The notes beneath the pieces were generated by a model. That model did no database searches and was not told the origin of the DNA. It saw nothing but the letters and a program-made list of their open reading frames with translations. Below, piece by piece: positions 25,431 to 33,973 of a stretch of 64,000 bases of DNA. The DNA lies in NCBI RefSeq assembly GCF_900119365.1, contig NZ_FPJO01000023.1, positions 46,796 to 110,795 on the forward strand. Reading direction: 5' to 3'. The position numbers were made by a program, and so were the translations under genes. Numbering within the stretch: position 1 is the stretch's first letter; each line of letters begins with the position of its first letter. This stretch comes from Streptomyces atratus. GTDB taxonomy: Bacteria; Actinomycetota; Actinomycetes; Streptomycetales; Streptomycetaceae.

Positions 25431-26402
25431 TCAGGCGGCTGTGTGGAGGCCTGTCCGGCAGTCGCGGCAGTGGCCGGGGTGGCGGGAGCGGAAGGCGCGG
25501 TCGCAGCGGTCGCAGTTCTGGAGCGGGATGACGATGACGCCGGGGCGTGCGCGTGCGACGACGTCCTGGGCTCCCGGCAGCGGTGGTGGCAGGAGCGCCG
25601 TGATCCGGTGGCGCAGCAGCTTGGCGGGGTGTTTCAGGGGGTTCGGGAGGTCGGTGGTGAGGGCGTGGCGGATGGTGTCGGGGTGGGCGTCGCGTTCGAG
25701 CCAGGTGGCGACGCCGGGGGCGAGGGTGCGGATGTCGCTCTCGGAGAGGACCAGTCGAGGTGCGTGGCGGCGCAGGTCGGCGAGGAGTGCGGTGGCCGCG
25801 CGCTGAAGCTCCGGCGTGAGCTCCTGCGGTTGGGGGAGTGGCGGAGGCGGCGTCGTGCGCGCGGTGGGGGCCGGTACGAGGGCGGGGGCGGGCTGTGGCG
25901 TGGGTGCCGGGGGTGGTGCGGGGGTCGGAGCCGGATGCGGTTCGGGAGTGGTTGCGCGTGGTGGCGGGGCGGTCTGTGGGGTCGGCTTGCTGGGGGCCGT
26001 CCGGGGCCGGGGAACTGCGACGGGGTGGGTGACCGCGCCGGGCTGGTTGTACGAGACGGTGCGGGTGACGATGCGGCCGTCGGCGAGGCGTACGCGGCTG
26101 CGGTGGAGGTAGCCGTGGGCTTCGAGTTCGCGCAGGGCGGCGGCGATGCGGGTCTCGCTCTCGGGGAAGCGTTCGGCGAGGCGCTTGATGCCGATCCTGG
26201 CTCCGGCGGGGAGCGACTGGATGTGCGCGGCGAGCCCGATCGCGGCGAGGGAGAGTCCACGGTGCTGGGTGAGGTGGTTGCCGATGACGGTGAAGCCTGC
26301 GGCGTGCCGGAAGTTGATGTGGATGACACCGGGTGACGGTGTGATGTCTCCGGGTACGGGGGGCGGGGCGCACGGGGGCGCGGTAATCTGCGGGGTATCC
26401 AT
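25431..26402 (-). CDS. Helix-turn-helix DNA-binding protein with Pro-rich linker and Cys-rich tail
   Basis: The 323-residue product has an N-terminal winged-helix region (about 30-110: IGLAAHIQSLPAGARIGIKR, then FPESETRIAAALRELEAHGY). A long Pro/Ala/Thr-rich linker spans about 120-195, and a helical region follows. The C-terminus reads NCDRCDRAFRSRHPGHCRDC, a likely zinc knuckle. Such proteins are common beside abaA-like cassettes in Streptomyces. ATG 26402 has AGAGG upstream. The Rpn-like gene starts 32 bases after its stop and may be cotranscribed. Function is not established. Confidence 0.75.
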   Translation of the reverse strand: MDTPQITAPPCAPPPVPGDITPSPGVIHINFRHAAGFTVIGNHLTQHRGLSLAAIGLAAHIQSLPAGARIGIKRLAERFPESETRIAAALRELEAHGYLHRSRVRLADGRIVTRTVSYNQPGAVTHPVAVPRPRTAPSKPTPQTAPPPRATTPEPHPAPTPAPPPAPTPQPAPALVPAPTARTTPPPPLPQPQELTPELQRAATALLADLRRHAPRLVLSESDIRTLAPGVATWLERDAHPDTIRHALTTDLPNPLKHPAKLLRHRITALLPPPLPGAQDVVARARPGVIVIPLQNCDRCDRAFRSRHPGHCRDCRTGLHTAA

Positions 26403-26606
26403 CGGGAAGCCTCTACTTCCTCGGTGGTCAGGCCCCCGGTTGAGACTGTGAATCTCGGTCGGGGGCCGTCGCATGTCTGGAGTTGTCGCGGCGAGCATAT
26501 GCCAGCGAACCCGCATGAAATCCAGCCCAGTTGCCCCATGTCACCCGAGTGAGTGACGAGGTCGGGTTTGGGTGGGGAGGGTAATTTCCCCAGGTCCTTA
26601 AAAGCT

Positions 26607-27097
26607 TTATGCGTCGTGGAGCGCGGGGACGTGGGGCACCGGGTCGTGGGTTTCCGCGACCCGGTGGAGCGGTCGTGGTACGAGGTCGAGTTCGGCCCAG
26701 ATCGTCTTGCGCGGGACGGGTCCGACGTCGATGCCCCAGCGGTCGGCGAGTGCCTCGACGATGAGGAGTCCGCGACCGCTCCCGCCTGCTGGTCGGGGGT
26801 GGACACGGCGGGCAGTTGCTCGCCCCGGGTGTCGGTCACCTCGATCCGCAGGAGCTCGTCGCGGTGGGTGGTGAGGCCGAGTTGGAAGTTCTGGCCCGGT
26901 ACACGGCCGTGGACGGCGGCGTTGGCGGCCGGCTCGGCGACGATGTGCGCGGCCGGTTCGCAGACGATCCCCCAATCGCCCAGATGCGCTGTGGCCAGGA
27001 GGCGGGCGAGCCTGGCACCCCGGCGGGTGGGGGAGAGCAACACGGTGAACTGCCGGACGGGAGCGGAATGTTCGGTTCGGGTGATTTCTTGGGTCAC
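26607..27097 (-). pseudogene. ATP-binding regulatory protein (HATPase, anti-sigma-like), broken by a one-base frameshift
   Basis: Two overlapping frames together make one recognisable protein. The first, from GTG 27097, reads MTQEITRTEHS and continues to EVTDTRGEQLPAVSTPDQQAG. The rest of the domain, GSGRGLLIVEALADRWGID and RKTIWAELDLV, is in another frame ending at 26607. Adding one G to the GGG run at 26783-26781 restores AGSGRGLL across the join. The N box looks poor (EPAANAAVHG). The family resembles the small ATPases paired with XRE/DUF397 genes. Either a real inactivating deletion or a homopolymer sequencing error. Confidence 0.78.
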
Positions 27098-27262
27098 GTC
27101 ACTCAGCGTGGCTGCGCATGCATACCGTGAACAGCAACGAGCCCCTTACGTACGGCGATTGTCCCGTGCTTGTCCAGTGCTGTCCCGGCTGTCCGGGGTG
27201 ACGTGTCGGGGAGACCGGGGGTTGAGCCAAGAACGGCAAAACGCGTCGGAAGTGAGGCACGG

Positions 27263-28141
27263 ATGAGCGTGGATGAGACCGGTACGGAACGCGGCGACGC
27301 CGGGGCGGACGAGTCGGGCTGGGATGTCGATCCCGATGACGAGTCGGGGGCGGCCGTGGTCGCGGCGGTGGGCCGCCAGATCAAGGCGTGGCGGGAGGCG
27401 GCGGGGCTGCGGGCCGGCGAGTTCGGGGCCGCGATCGGGTACGGGGAGGACCAGATCTACAAGGTGGAGGGCGGTCGCCGCATCCCTCGCCCGGAGCTCC
27501 TGGACAGGGCGGACGAGGTGCTCGGGGCGCGCGGGAAGATCGCGGCGATGAAGCAGGACGTGGCGGAGGTCCGGTACCCGAAGAAGATCCGGGACCTCGC
27601 GAAGCTGGAGGGGCGAGCCGTCGAACTGTCGGCGTACGGGGACCACAATTTGCACGGGCTGCTTCAGACGGCAGAGTACGCACGGGCGTTGTTCGAGATG
27701 CGACTGCCGCCGTACGAGCCGGACGAGATCGAGCGGGCCGTTGCGGGACGTATGGCCAGGCAGGCGATCTTCGAGCGAGCCCCGGCTCCCGCGCTCAGTT
27801 TTGTGCAGGAGGAAACGACGTTGAGGCGCCCGCTCGGGGGCACAATGGTTCTGCGTCGGCAGCTCGAACACCTCCTGTTGGTCGGACAGTTGCGGAATGT
27901 GTCGATCCAGGTCATGCCAACTGCCCGAGAGGAGCACGCCGGAATGCAAGGGGAGACGCAGGTGCTGAAGTTCAAGGACGGTACGGCCATGGGGCGGTCG
28001 GAAGGGGCGTTCAACGGTCGGGCGGTCTCCGATCCGAAGCAGCTCCGAATCCTTGAGCTGCGGCATGGCATGATCCGGGCCCAGGCTCTTACTCCGCGTG
28101 AGTCGTTGGCCTTCATCGAGCAACTTCTGGGAGAAACATGA
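27263..28141 (+). CDS. XRE-family regulator with DUF5753 domain (abaA/whiJ type)
   Basis: A 292-residue protein. An acidic N-terminal stretch (1-28) precedes a helix-turn-helix (about 33-90: IKAWREAAGLRAGEFGAAIG, then QIYKVEGGRRIPRPELLDR). The large DUF5753 domain follows, including LLQTAEYARALFEMRLPPYE and VLRRQLEHLLLVGQLRNVSI. In Streptomyces such regulators pair with a small DUF397 protein and influence development and antibiotic production, as in the abaA and whiJ loci. The next gene overlaps by four bases (ATGA). A divergent ATP-binding gene, here frameshifted, completes the usual cassette. Confidence 0.9.
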   Translation: MSVDETGTERGDAGADESGWDVDPDDESGAAVVAAVGRQIKAWREAAGLRAGEFGAAIGYGEDQIYKVEGGRRIPRPELLDRADEVLGARGKIAAMKQDVAEVRYPKKIRDLAKLEGRAVELSAYGDHNLHGLLQTAEYARALFEMRLPPYEPDEIERAVAGRMARQAIFERAPAPALSFVQEETTLRRPLGGTMVLRRQLEHLLLVGQLRNVSIQVMPTAREEHAGMQGETQVLKFKDGTAMGRSEGAFNGRAVSDPKQLRILELRHGMIRAQALTPRESLAFIEQLLGET

Positions 28142-28347
28142 TCAGCGAGCTCTCCGCCAGGGGCGGCCACGAGCTGGAGTGGCACAAGAGCAGCTACAGC
28201 AGCAACAGCAGCGAGGCCGACTGCGTCGAGGTCGCCGCGGCCCCCGGTGCGGTTCACGTCCGGGACTCCAAGAACGCCCAAGGCCCACGCCTCGCCTTCG
28301 GCCCCAACGCCTGGGCGGGCTTCGTCTCGTACGCGGCCGAGCACTGA
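28138..28347 (+). CDS. DUF397 small protein
   Basis: A 69-residue DUF397 protein with the typical core ELEWHKSSYSSNSSEADCVE, followed by VHVRDSKNAQGP and a closing W/F-containing segment (AWAGFVSYA). The start overlaps the stop of the XRE regulator. In related pairs the DUF397 protein is thought to relieve or modify DNA binding by the XRE partner; that role is inferred here. It is related to the small proteins of abaA- and whiJ-like loci. Confidence 0.92.
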   Translation: MISELSARGGHELEWHKSSYSSNSSEADCVEVAAAPGAVHVRDSKNAQGPRLAFGPNAWAGFVSYAAEH

Positions 28348-28366
28348 TCCCGCTCGGCCGCCGGCC

Positions 28367-28388
28367 CTGACGGGACGACTCCCGTCAG
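28367..28388. terminator. Hairpin between the DUF397 and SUKH-like genes
   Basis: CTGACGGGA (28367-28375) and TCCCGTCAG (28380-28388) form a 9-bp stem with a CGAC loop at the junction of two convergent genes, overlapping the last codon region of the leftward gene. Probable weak bidirectional terminator. Confidence 0.55.
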
Positions 28389-29134
28389 TCCTCCGCGTCC
28401 TCCTCGCTCTCCCCGTCGAAGCGGTCGAGGGCCGCCTCCGTGCGGGCGCGGAACATCGCGGTCCCGCGATCGTCGCGGAGGATGATCTCGTCGTGCGCGT
28501 ACCAACGTGAGCCCGGCTGCTGGCTGATCGGGTACTCCGGGAACGGCAGGCGCCGGAAGGTGGCGGCGATGTCCTCGGGCAGGCCGGTGTCGTCGTCGGG
28601 GGTCACCCATCCCATCAGGTCTTCATCGGCGCACAGGGCCTCGGACAGGACGATCTCGACGAACGCGACGCTGACCCGGCCCAGCCACGCGGCCCAGTCG
28701 TCGGCGGTGGGCCCGACGAGGTCGGCGCGTACGACGACCGGCGGGTCCTCCTGGTCGAGGTCCGTGACGCGTATGCCCCAGTAGGCGCAGGACTGGTTCT
28801 CGACGCGGAAGACCAGCACGCCGCGGTCCTCGTCCAGGTAGAGGTCCTGCGGGGCGAGCAACGTGTCCTGATTGTCAGTCAGGTCCTTGCGTCGTCCGAG
28901 CAGTTGGTGGGCCTCGCGCAGCGCCGTGGGCAGGGGCAGGCCGAGCCGGGCCTGTGCCGCGTCGAGATCGGCGGGGGCGTAGCCGTCGGTCCCGGTGAGG
29001 GGGCGTTGGCTCCAGTCGCGGGCGAAGGCGCGGATGAAACGCCATGCTGCCGGTCTGTCGGGCTGCTCTCCGGTGGCCGCGGTGAGTGCGTCGAGATCGA
29101 GCATGAGGTTCGGGGGCTGGGGCTCCTGGATCAT
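28385..29134 (-). CDS. SMI1/KNR4 (SUKH)-like protein
   Basis: A 249-residue cytoplasmic protein with features of the SUKH fold: ARLGLPLPTALREAHQLLGR near residues 70-90, an acidic middle (LYLDEDRGVLVFRVENQSCA) and YWGIRV. SUKH proteins are often immunity factors against secreted or contact-dependent toxins, but many are orphans. No toxin gene lies beside it, so a defensive role is only possible. ATG 29134 gives a compact start; a longer frame adds 11 codons. It lies at the right edge of the accessory insert. Confidence 0.65.
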   Translation of the reverse strand: MIQEPQPPNLMLDLDALTAATGEQPDRPAAWRFIRAFARDWSQRPLTGTDGYAPADLDAAQARLGLPLPTALREAHQLLGRRKDLTDNQDTLLAPQDLYLDEDRGVLVFRVENQSCAYWGIRVTDLDQEDPPVVVRADLVGPTADDWAAWLGRVSVAFVEIVLSEALCADEDLMGWVTPDDDTGLPEDIAATFRRLPFPEYPISQQPGSRWYAHDEIILRDDRGTAMFRARTEAALDRFDGESEEDAED

Positions 29135-29177
29135 GCGTGCGACTGTAGGCGCCGCCACTGACAGCATGAGCGAACAG

Positions 29178-29215
29178 CAGCAGGGCCCGGACGGCGAACC
29201 GTCCGGGCCCTGCTG
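29178..29215. terminator. Terminator after the first LCP gene
   Basis: A perfect 17-bp inverted repeat (29178-29194 and 29199-29215) with a CGAA loop sits just beyond the stop of the leftward LCP gene and upstream of the SUKH-like gene. Confidence 0.85.
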
Positions 29216-29225
29216 CGAGGCGTCG

Positions 29226-30521
29226 TCAGTTCTCGGTGACGGTGACCTTCTCGTCGTTGTTGAGCTGCTCCACCAGCTGCTTGACCTTGGTCTTGTCCCA
29301 GAGCACGTTGCCGTTCCTGAAGCCCGCGACCGGCATGTTCATCGACTTGCCGTCGCCGCCCGTGACGTCCTTCATGGCGAAGAACATCTGGCTCAGGGAC
29401 CAGATCGACATGTCCTCGTCCACGATCAGGGTGTCCAGGCCGGCGCCCATCGTCGGGTACAGCTTGAACGGGTTGAGGATCGTGGAGGGCGTCGCCGTCT
29501 GGCTCGCCAGCGCCGCGAGGAACTTCTGCTGGTTCTTCGTACGGGCCAGGTCCGCCTCGGCGAAGGCGTACCGGGTGCGGACGAAGGCCAGCGACTGCTC
29601 GCCGTTCAGCGTCTGCTTGCCCGCCTGGAAGTCGGCGCCGGACTTCTTGTCCTTGAATGCCTTGGGGATGTCCAGCTCCACGCCGCCGATCGCGTCCACG
29701 ATCTTCGCGAAGCCGCCGAAGCCGATCTCGACATAGTGGTCGATGTGCAGGCCGGTGTTGAACTCGACGGTGCGGACGAGGAGTTCGGGGCCGTCCATGG
29801 CGTACGCGGCGTTCAGCTTGGTGAAGCGGCCGCGGCCCGGGTAGAGCTTGCCGGAGTCGGAGCCCTTGAACGAGGGGATCTCGACGTTCGAGTCGCGCGG
29901 CAGGGAGATCAGCGTCGGCCCGTTGGATCCGTCGTGCAGGATCATCATCGAGTCGGTCCGCTTGCCCTCCGCGGAGCCCGTGTGGAGCTTCTTCTTGTCC
30001 TCGGCCGTCATGCCCTCGCGGCTGTCGGAACCGACGATCAGGTAGTTGGTGCCGTCACCGCTCTCCGGCCGCTCGATGACCTTGGAGAGGTCCACCTCGC
30101 GCTTGAGCTTGGAGTCGGCCCAGAAGTACGTGCCTATGGAGACCCCGAGGACCACGACCACCAGGGTCAGCGAGCCTATCTTGATCCGGCGGCGCCAGTC
30201 GGGCGCCGAGCGTCCCTGGGCGTAACCGCCGCCCTGGCCGCCGCCCTGGCCGCCGCCATGGCCGTTGCCCCGGCCGCCGCTGTAGACCTGGCCCGTGTTG
30301 TAGCCGCTGTCGTACGCTCCGGCGTCGTCATGGCCGCCGGCGTACTGCTGCGGCTCGCCCTGGCGCTGCCGGGGCGGGGCCGGGCGGTGCCGGGGCGGGG
30401 CGGGAGGGCGCTGGACGTGCCGCATGACGCGGGCGCCCTCGGGCCGCTCGCCGGAGCTGCCCTGCCCGTAGCGGTTGTTGCCACGGTTGTCGTCGGACGA
30501 TCCCTCGGGCCAATCGTTCAT
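29226..30521 (-). CDS. LytR-CpsA-Psr (LCP) family protein 1
   Basis: A 431-residue type II membrane protein. A cytoplasmic Gly/Gln/Pro-rich region (1-110) precedes one TM helix (about 115-135) and an extracellular LCP domain (about 155-330). Catalytic motifs are complete: VGSDSREG, KRTDSMMIL, SLPRDSNVE and VRTRYAFAEADLARTKNQQK. LCP enzymes transfer lipid-linked glycopolymers onto peptidoglycan. It has no C-terminal LytR_C domain. ATG 30521 was chosen from MNDWPEG; only a weak GGA lies upstream. It is divergent from the thioesterase gene. Confidence 0.92.
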   Translation of the reverse strand: MNDWPEGSSDDNRGNNRYGQGSSGERPEGARVMRHVQRPPAPPRHRPAPPRQRQGEPQQYAGGHDDAGAYDSGYNTGQVYSGGRGNGHGGGQGGGQGGGYAQGRSAPDWRRRIKIGSLTLVVVVLGVSIGTYFWADSKLKREVDLSKVIERPESGDGTNYLIVGSDSREGMTAEDKKKLHTGSAEGKRTDSMMILHDGSNGPTLISLPRDSNVEIPSFKGSDSGKLYPGRGRFTKLNAAYAMDGPELLVRTVEFNTGLHIDHYVEIGFGGFAKIVDAIGGVELDIPKAFKDKKSGADFQAGKQTLNGEQSLAFVRTRYAFAEADLARTKNQQKFLAALASQTATPSTILNPFKLYPTMGAGLDTLIVDEDMSIWSLSQMFFAMKDVTGGDGKSMNMPVAGFRNGNVLWDKTKVKQLVEQLNNDEKVTVTEN

Positions 30522-30640
30522 GCGGTCCAGTGTGCAGGCCAGGTGTGCTGGTATTACAGGGGGTGCGGGAAATCGCATCAGGGCTGTTGCGAAGCTGATG
30601 CATTGCGGCCGGACGGAAGCCCCCGCATAAGGTGGACGGT

Positions 30641-31189
30641 ATGACAGATCAGGCCCCGCGCCCGGAGGGCGACATTCCGGGCAAGCCGACCGCCGCTTCC
30701 CGGACCACCCTCAGCCACATCATGACCGGCAACGACACCAATCTGCTGGGCACGGTGCACGGTGGCGTGATCATGAAACTGGTCGACGACGCGGCGGGCG
30801 CCGTGGCCGGCCGGCACTCCGGCGGCCCCGCCGTGACGGCCTCGATGGACGAGATGGTCTTCCTGGAGCCGGTCCGCGTCGGTGACCTCGTGCACGTCCG
30901 CGCCCAGGTGAACTGGACCGGCCGCTCCTCGATGGAGGTCGGCGTCCGGGTCATGGCCGAGCGCTGGAACGAATCCACCCCCGCCCAGCAGGTCGGCAGC
31001 GCCTATCTGGTGTTCGCCGCGGTCGACGCGGACGGCAAGCCGCGCCCCGTACCGCCGGTGATCCCGGAGACGGAGCGCGACAAGCGGCGCTACCAGGAGG
31101 CGCAGATCCGGCGCACCCACCGCCTCGCCCGCCGCCGCGCGATCAGGGAGCTGCGCGAGAAGCGCGCGGCGGAAGGCATCGAGGACTGA
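30641..31189 (+). CDS. Hot-dog-fold acyl-CoA thioesterase
   Basis: A 182-residue single hot-dog domain thioesterase of the BACH/YciA type, which hydrolyses acyl-CoA to fatty acid and CoA. The signature is LLGTVHGGVIMKLVDDAAG (about residues 37-55), with the catalytic Asp in the helix, followed by MDEMVFLEPVRVGDLVHV. The C-terminal 35 residues are highly charged and helical. ATG 30641 has AAGGTGG about 5 bases upstream, better than GTG 30632. Physiological substrate unknown. Confidence 0.9.
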   Translation: MTDQAPRPEGDIPGKPTAASRTTLSHIMTGNDTNLLGTVHGGVIMKLVDDAAGAVAGRHSGGPAVTASMDEMVFLEPVRVGDLVHVRAQVNWTGRSSMEVGVRVMAERWNESTPAQQVGSAYLVFAAVDADGKPRPVPPVIPETERDKRRYQEAQIRRTHRLARRRAIRELREKRAAEGIED

Positions 31190-31213
31190 GTCCCGCAAGC
31201 CGCGCCACCGCGG

Positions 31214-32674
31214 TCACGGGCAGGCCACCTGGTCGCCCGTGACCGTGTCGAACTCGCCCTTGTCGGCCTCCTCGGCCCGAACCCGTTGCACCGTCTCGAA
31301 CTCCGCGCCCGCCGTCACCCGCATCGTGGCGCCCTGCCCCGGCACCGCCCGCAGCTCGGCCCCGGGCAGCGCGACGGCCAGCGACTTCGCGGACCGGTCC
31401 CAGCGCGGGTCGTAGGTGATCAGCGTGTGCTTGAGACCGTGCAGCTCCCCGTTCAACGGGGTGCGCGTGGTGTCGAAGCCGGTGGCGCGCAGTGCGTCGT
31501 CGACCGTCTTGCCGAGCCCGTCCTTCGGGGTCCCGTTGTAGACCTGGACCCGGATCTGCCGGGGGTCGACGTCGACCTTCGCCGCCTTCGGCCGCTTGGG
31601 CCGCGCAGGGGCCAACGGCTTGTCCTCGCGCAGTGCCTGGAAGAGCTTCTTCGACTTCGCCGCGTCCCACTTGACCGTCGAGCCGATGCCCTTGACCGGG
31701 TAGGAGGCGTTCCCCACGGGCACGGAGGCGAACTCGGACGAGGTGGGGGAGAAGCCGCGCATCGCCTGGCCGAGCTCCAGCATCTGCTCCGTACCGAACC
31801 CCTTGTCCGCCCGGACCGAGCTCAGCATCGTCGAGGCGACGTCGCGGAACTTCACCGGATTGAGCAACACACCGCTGCTGGTCGCCTGCTTGATCAGCGA
31901 GGCGAGGAACTTCTGCTGGCGCTGCATCCGGCCCAGGTCGGCGGCCCCGTCGATGTGCCGGGAGCGTACGTACTGAAGGGCCTGGCCGCCGTCCAGCTCA
32001 TGGGTGCCCGCGGCGAGGTCGAGACCGGTGTACGAGTCCTTCATCCGCCGGGTCGTGCAGATCTTCACCCCGCCCAGGGTGTCCACCGTCTTCATGAAGC
32101 TGGTGAAATCGACCTCCAGATAGTGGTCGACCTTGACACCCGTCATGTGCTCGACGGTCCGTACGGTCAGATTCGGCCCGCCCTCGGCATAGGCCGCGTT
32201 CAGCTTCAGCGGGTGCGCGGAGTGCTGCTTCCCGGTGTTCCGGTCGGTGTGCTCGGGGACCTCGGCGTAGCTGTCGCGGGGGAGCGAGACGATGCTCGCG
32301 CGCTCCTTGTCCGCCGACAGATGCACCAGCATGACCGTGTCGGTGCAGTTGCAGGGCGCACCGCCCAGCCGGTACTTCTGCTTCTCCTCCGGGGTGATCC
32401 GGTCGCGGCCGTCGGTGCCCACGAGCAACAGATTCGTGCCGTTGCCCGCGCGTGGCCGGTTCTTCATGTCCTTGAACGGATCGATCCGGTCGATCCCGGT
32501 CTCCAGATTGGTCACCACCGCATGGCCGATCCCGCCGGCTCCCAGCACCAGCACGGAGAGACCGGTCACCATCCGCATGCCCCAGCGTGGTCGCTCGTCC
32601 TGCTTTCTGGACCTGCGCTGCGGCGGAACCGCGCGGGACTGCGGCGGACGGGGGGAGCGGTGCGGCGTGGGCAC
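31214..32674 (-). CDS. LCP family protein 2, with LytR_C domain
   Basis: GTG 32674 is chosen because GGAGG precedes it by 8 bases; the 486-residue product starts VPTPHRSP. A basic cytoplasmic segment leads to TM 34-54, then the LCP domain (VGTDGRDR, NCTDTVMLVH, SLPRDSYAE, VRSRHIDGAADLGRMQRQQK). A LytR_C domain begins near residue 375 (IRVQVYNGTPKDGLGKTV). The Arg usually found in the RSDT motif is replaced (NCTDT). Predicted role: attaching wall glycopolymers to peptidoglycan. It converges on the thioesterase with a 24-base gap. Confidence 0.9.
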   Translation of the reverse strand: MPTPHRSPRPPQSRAVPPQRRSRKQDERPRWGMRMVTGLSVLVLGAGGIGHAVVTNLETGIDRIDPFKDMKNRPRAGNGTNLLLVGTDGRDRITPEEKQKYRLGGAPCNCTDTVMLVHLSADKERASIVSLPRDSYAEVPEHTDRNTGKQHSAHPLKLNAAYAEGGPNLTVRTVEHMTGVKVDHYLEVDFTSFMKTVDTLGGVKICTTRRMKDSYTGLDLAAGTHELDGGQALQYVRSRHIDGAADLGRMQRQQKFLASLIKQATSSGVLLNPVKFRDVASTMLSSVRADKGFGTEQMLELGQAMRGFSPTSSEFASVPVGNASYPVKGIGSTVKWDAAKSKKLFQALREDKPLAPARPKRPKAAKVDVDPRQIRVQVYNGTPKDGLGKTVDDALRATGFDTTRTPLNGELHGLKHTLITYDPRWDRSAKSLAVALPGAELRAVPGQGATMRVTAGAEFETVQRVRAEEADKGEFDTVTGDQVACP

Positions 32675-32856
32675 TTGGGGGACCTCCGCGGTGCGAGGGG
32701 GACCGTTCGCACAGTAGGTCCATACGATCAACGGCCCGGTGCGCAACTCGGCGGGGGCGCGCCGGTGTCCCCCATTCGCGGTAACGTGGCGGCCGAATCA
32801 TGCCGCCTGGTGGGGTGCGAACCCCCGGCGCTCCCGAGGACCACCCGAGGACCACC

Positions 32857-33870
32857 ATGTCTGCCGCGCAGCACCCCGCCGTCTCCGTGATCATGCCGGT
32901 GCTCAATGAGGAACGTCACCTCAGGAACTCCGTCCGGCACATCCTGGAGCAGGAGTACGCAGGTGAGATGGAGGTGGTCATCGCACTGGGTCCCTCCACG
33001 GACCGTACGGACGAGATCGCCGCGGAGCTGGTGCGCGAGGACCCCCGGGTCCACACCGTCCCGAACCCGACCGGCCGCACCCCGGCCGCCCTCAACGCCG
33101 CGATCAAGGCCTCCCGCCACCCGATAGTCGTGCGGGTCGACGGCCACGGCATGCTCTCGCCGAACTACATCGCGACCGCCGTCCGCCTCCTGGAGGAGAC
33201 CGGCGCGCAGAACGTGGGCGGCATCATGCACGCCGAGGGCGAGAACGCCTGGGAGGACGCCGTCGCCGCCGCCATGACGTCGAAGATCGGCGTCGGCAAC
33301 GCGGCCTTCCACACCGGCGGCCAGGCGGGCCCGGCGGAGACCGTCTACCTCGGCGTCTTCCGCCGCGAGGCGCTGGAGAAGGCCGACGGCTACAACGTGG
33401 AGTTCATCCGGGCCCAGGACTGGGAGCTGAACTACCGCATCCGCGAGGCCGGCGGCCTGATCTGGTTCTCGCCCGAGCTGAAGGTGCAGTACCGGCCGCG
33501 CCCCTCCGTGCGGGCGCTGGCCAAGCAGTACAAGGACTACGGCCGCTGGCGGCACGTCGTCGCCCGCTACCACTCCGGATCGATCAACCTGCGCTACCTG
33601 GCGCCGCCCACCGCCGTCTGCGCGATCGCGGCGGGCATCGTGGCCGGCGCGGCCGTCACCCCGTGGGCCTTCGTCGTCCCCGCCGGGTACGCCGCGGCGA
33701 TCGTGGCCGGTTCCGTACCGGCGGGCAAGGGCCTGTCGCTGAAGGCGCGGGCGCAGATCCCGGTGGCCCTCGCGACCATGCACATGTCGTGGGGGTACGG
33801 CTTCCTGACCAGCCCGCGCTCGCTCGCGAAGAAGGTCATCGCCAGCCGCCGCCCGGCCATGACCGTCTGA
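32857..33870 (+). CDS. Family 2 glycosyltransferase with C-terminal membrane helices
   Basis: A 337-residue GT-A glycosyltransferase. VSVIMPVLNEERHLRNSVRH is the start of the nucleotide-sugar fold. VVRVDGHGMLSP holds the DXD-like metal site. EFIRAQDWELNYRIREAG carries the catalytic-base region (ED/QDW type). Two or three hydrophobic helices (about 247-300) anchor it to the membrane. It is predicted to add a sugar to a lipid or wall-polymer precursor. ATG 32857 follows CGAGGA. It sits between LCP genes, suggesting it makes a polymer they attach. Confidence 0.9.
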   Translation: MSAAQHPAVSVIMPVLNEERHLRNSVRHILEQEYAGEMEVVIALGPSTDRTDEIAAELVREDPRVHTVPNPTGRTPAALNAAIKASRHPIVVRVDGHGMLSPNYIATAVRLLEETGAQNVGGIMHAEGENAWEDAVAAAMTSKIGVGNAAFHTGGQAGPAETVYLGVFRREALEKADGYNVEFIRAQDWELNYRIREAGGLIWFSPELKVQYRPRPSVRALAKQYKDYGRWRHVVARYHSGSINLRYLAPPTAVCAIAAGIVAGAAVTPWAFVVPAGYAAAIVAGSVPAGKGLSLKARAQIPVALATMHMSWGYGFLTSPRSLAKKVIASRRPAMTV

Positions 33871-33916
33871 GAGCCGCCCGGTCGCAGGTCACCCGACAGG
33901 CCCGAGCACCACGAAC

Positions 33917-33956
33917 ACCGCGGGGGCCCTCCGATGTGCCGGAGGGCCCCCGCGGT
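33917..33956. terminator. Bidirectional terminator between the glycosyltransferase and LCP 3 genes
   Basis: A perfect 17-bp inverted repeat (33917-33933 and 33940-33956) with a 6-base ATGTGC loop between convergent genes. Confidence 0.85.
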
Positions 33957-33973
33957 GTGTCGTGTCCCGCTGC

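Noticed and set aside
27118..27201. A 27-codon ORF (MHTVNSNEPLTYG with four Cys near the end) between the frameshifted ATPase gene and the XRE gene
   Set aside because: It has no ribosome binding site, covers the expected promoter area, and its Cys-rich end can arise by chance from GC-rich DNA.
24502..28347. A complete prophage or IS element in the accessory insert
   Set aside because: No integrase, transposase with DDE motif, terminal inverted repeats or attachment site was seen; the Rpn-like protein is not a standard transposase.
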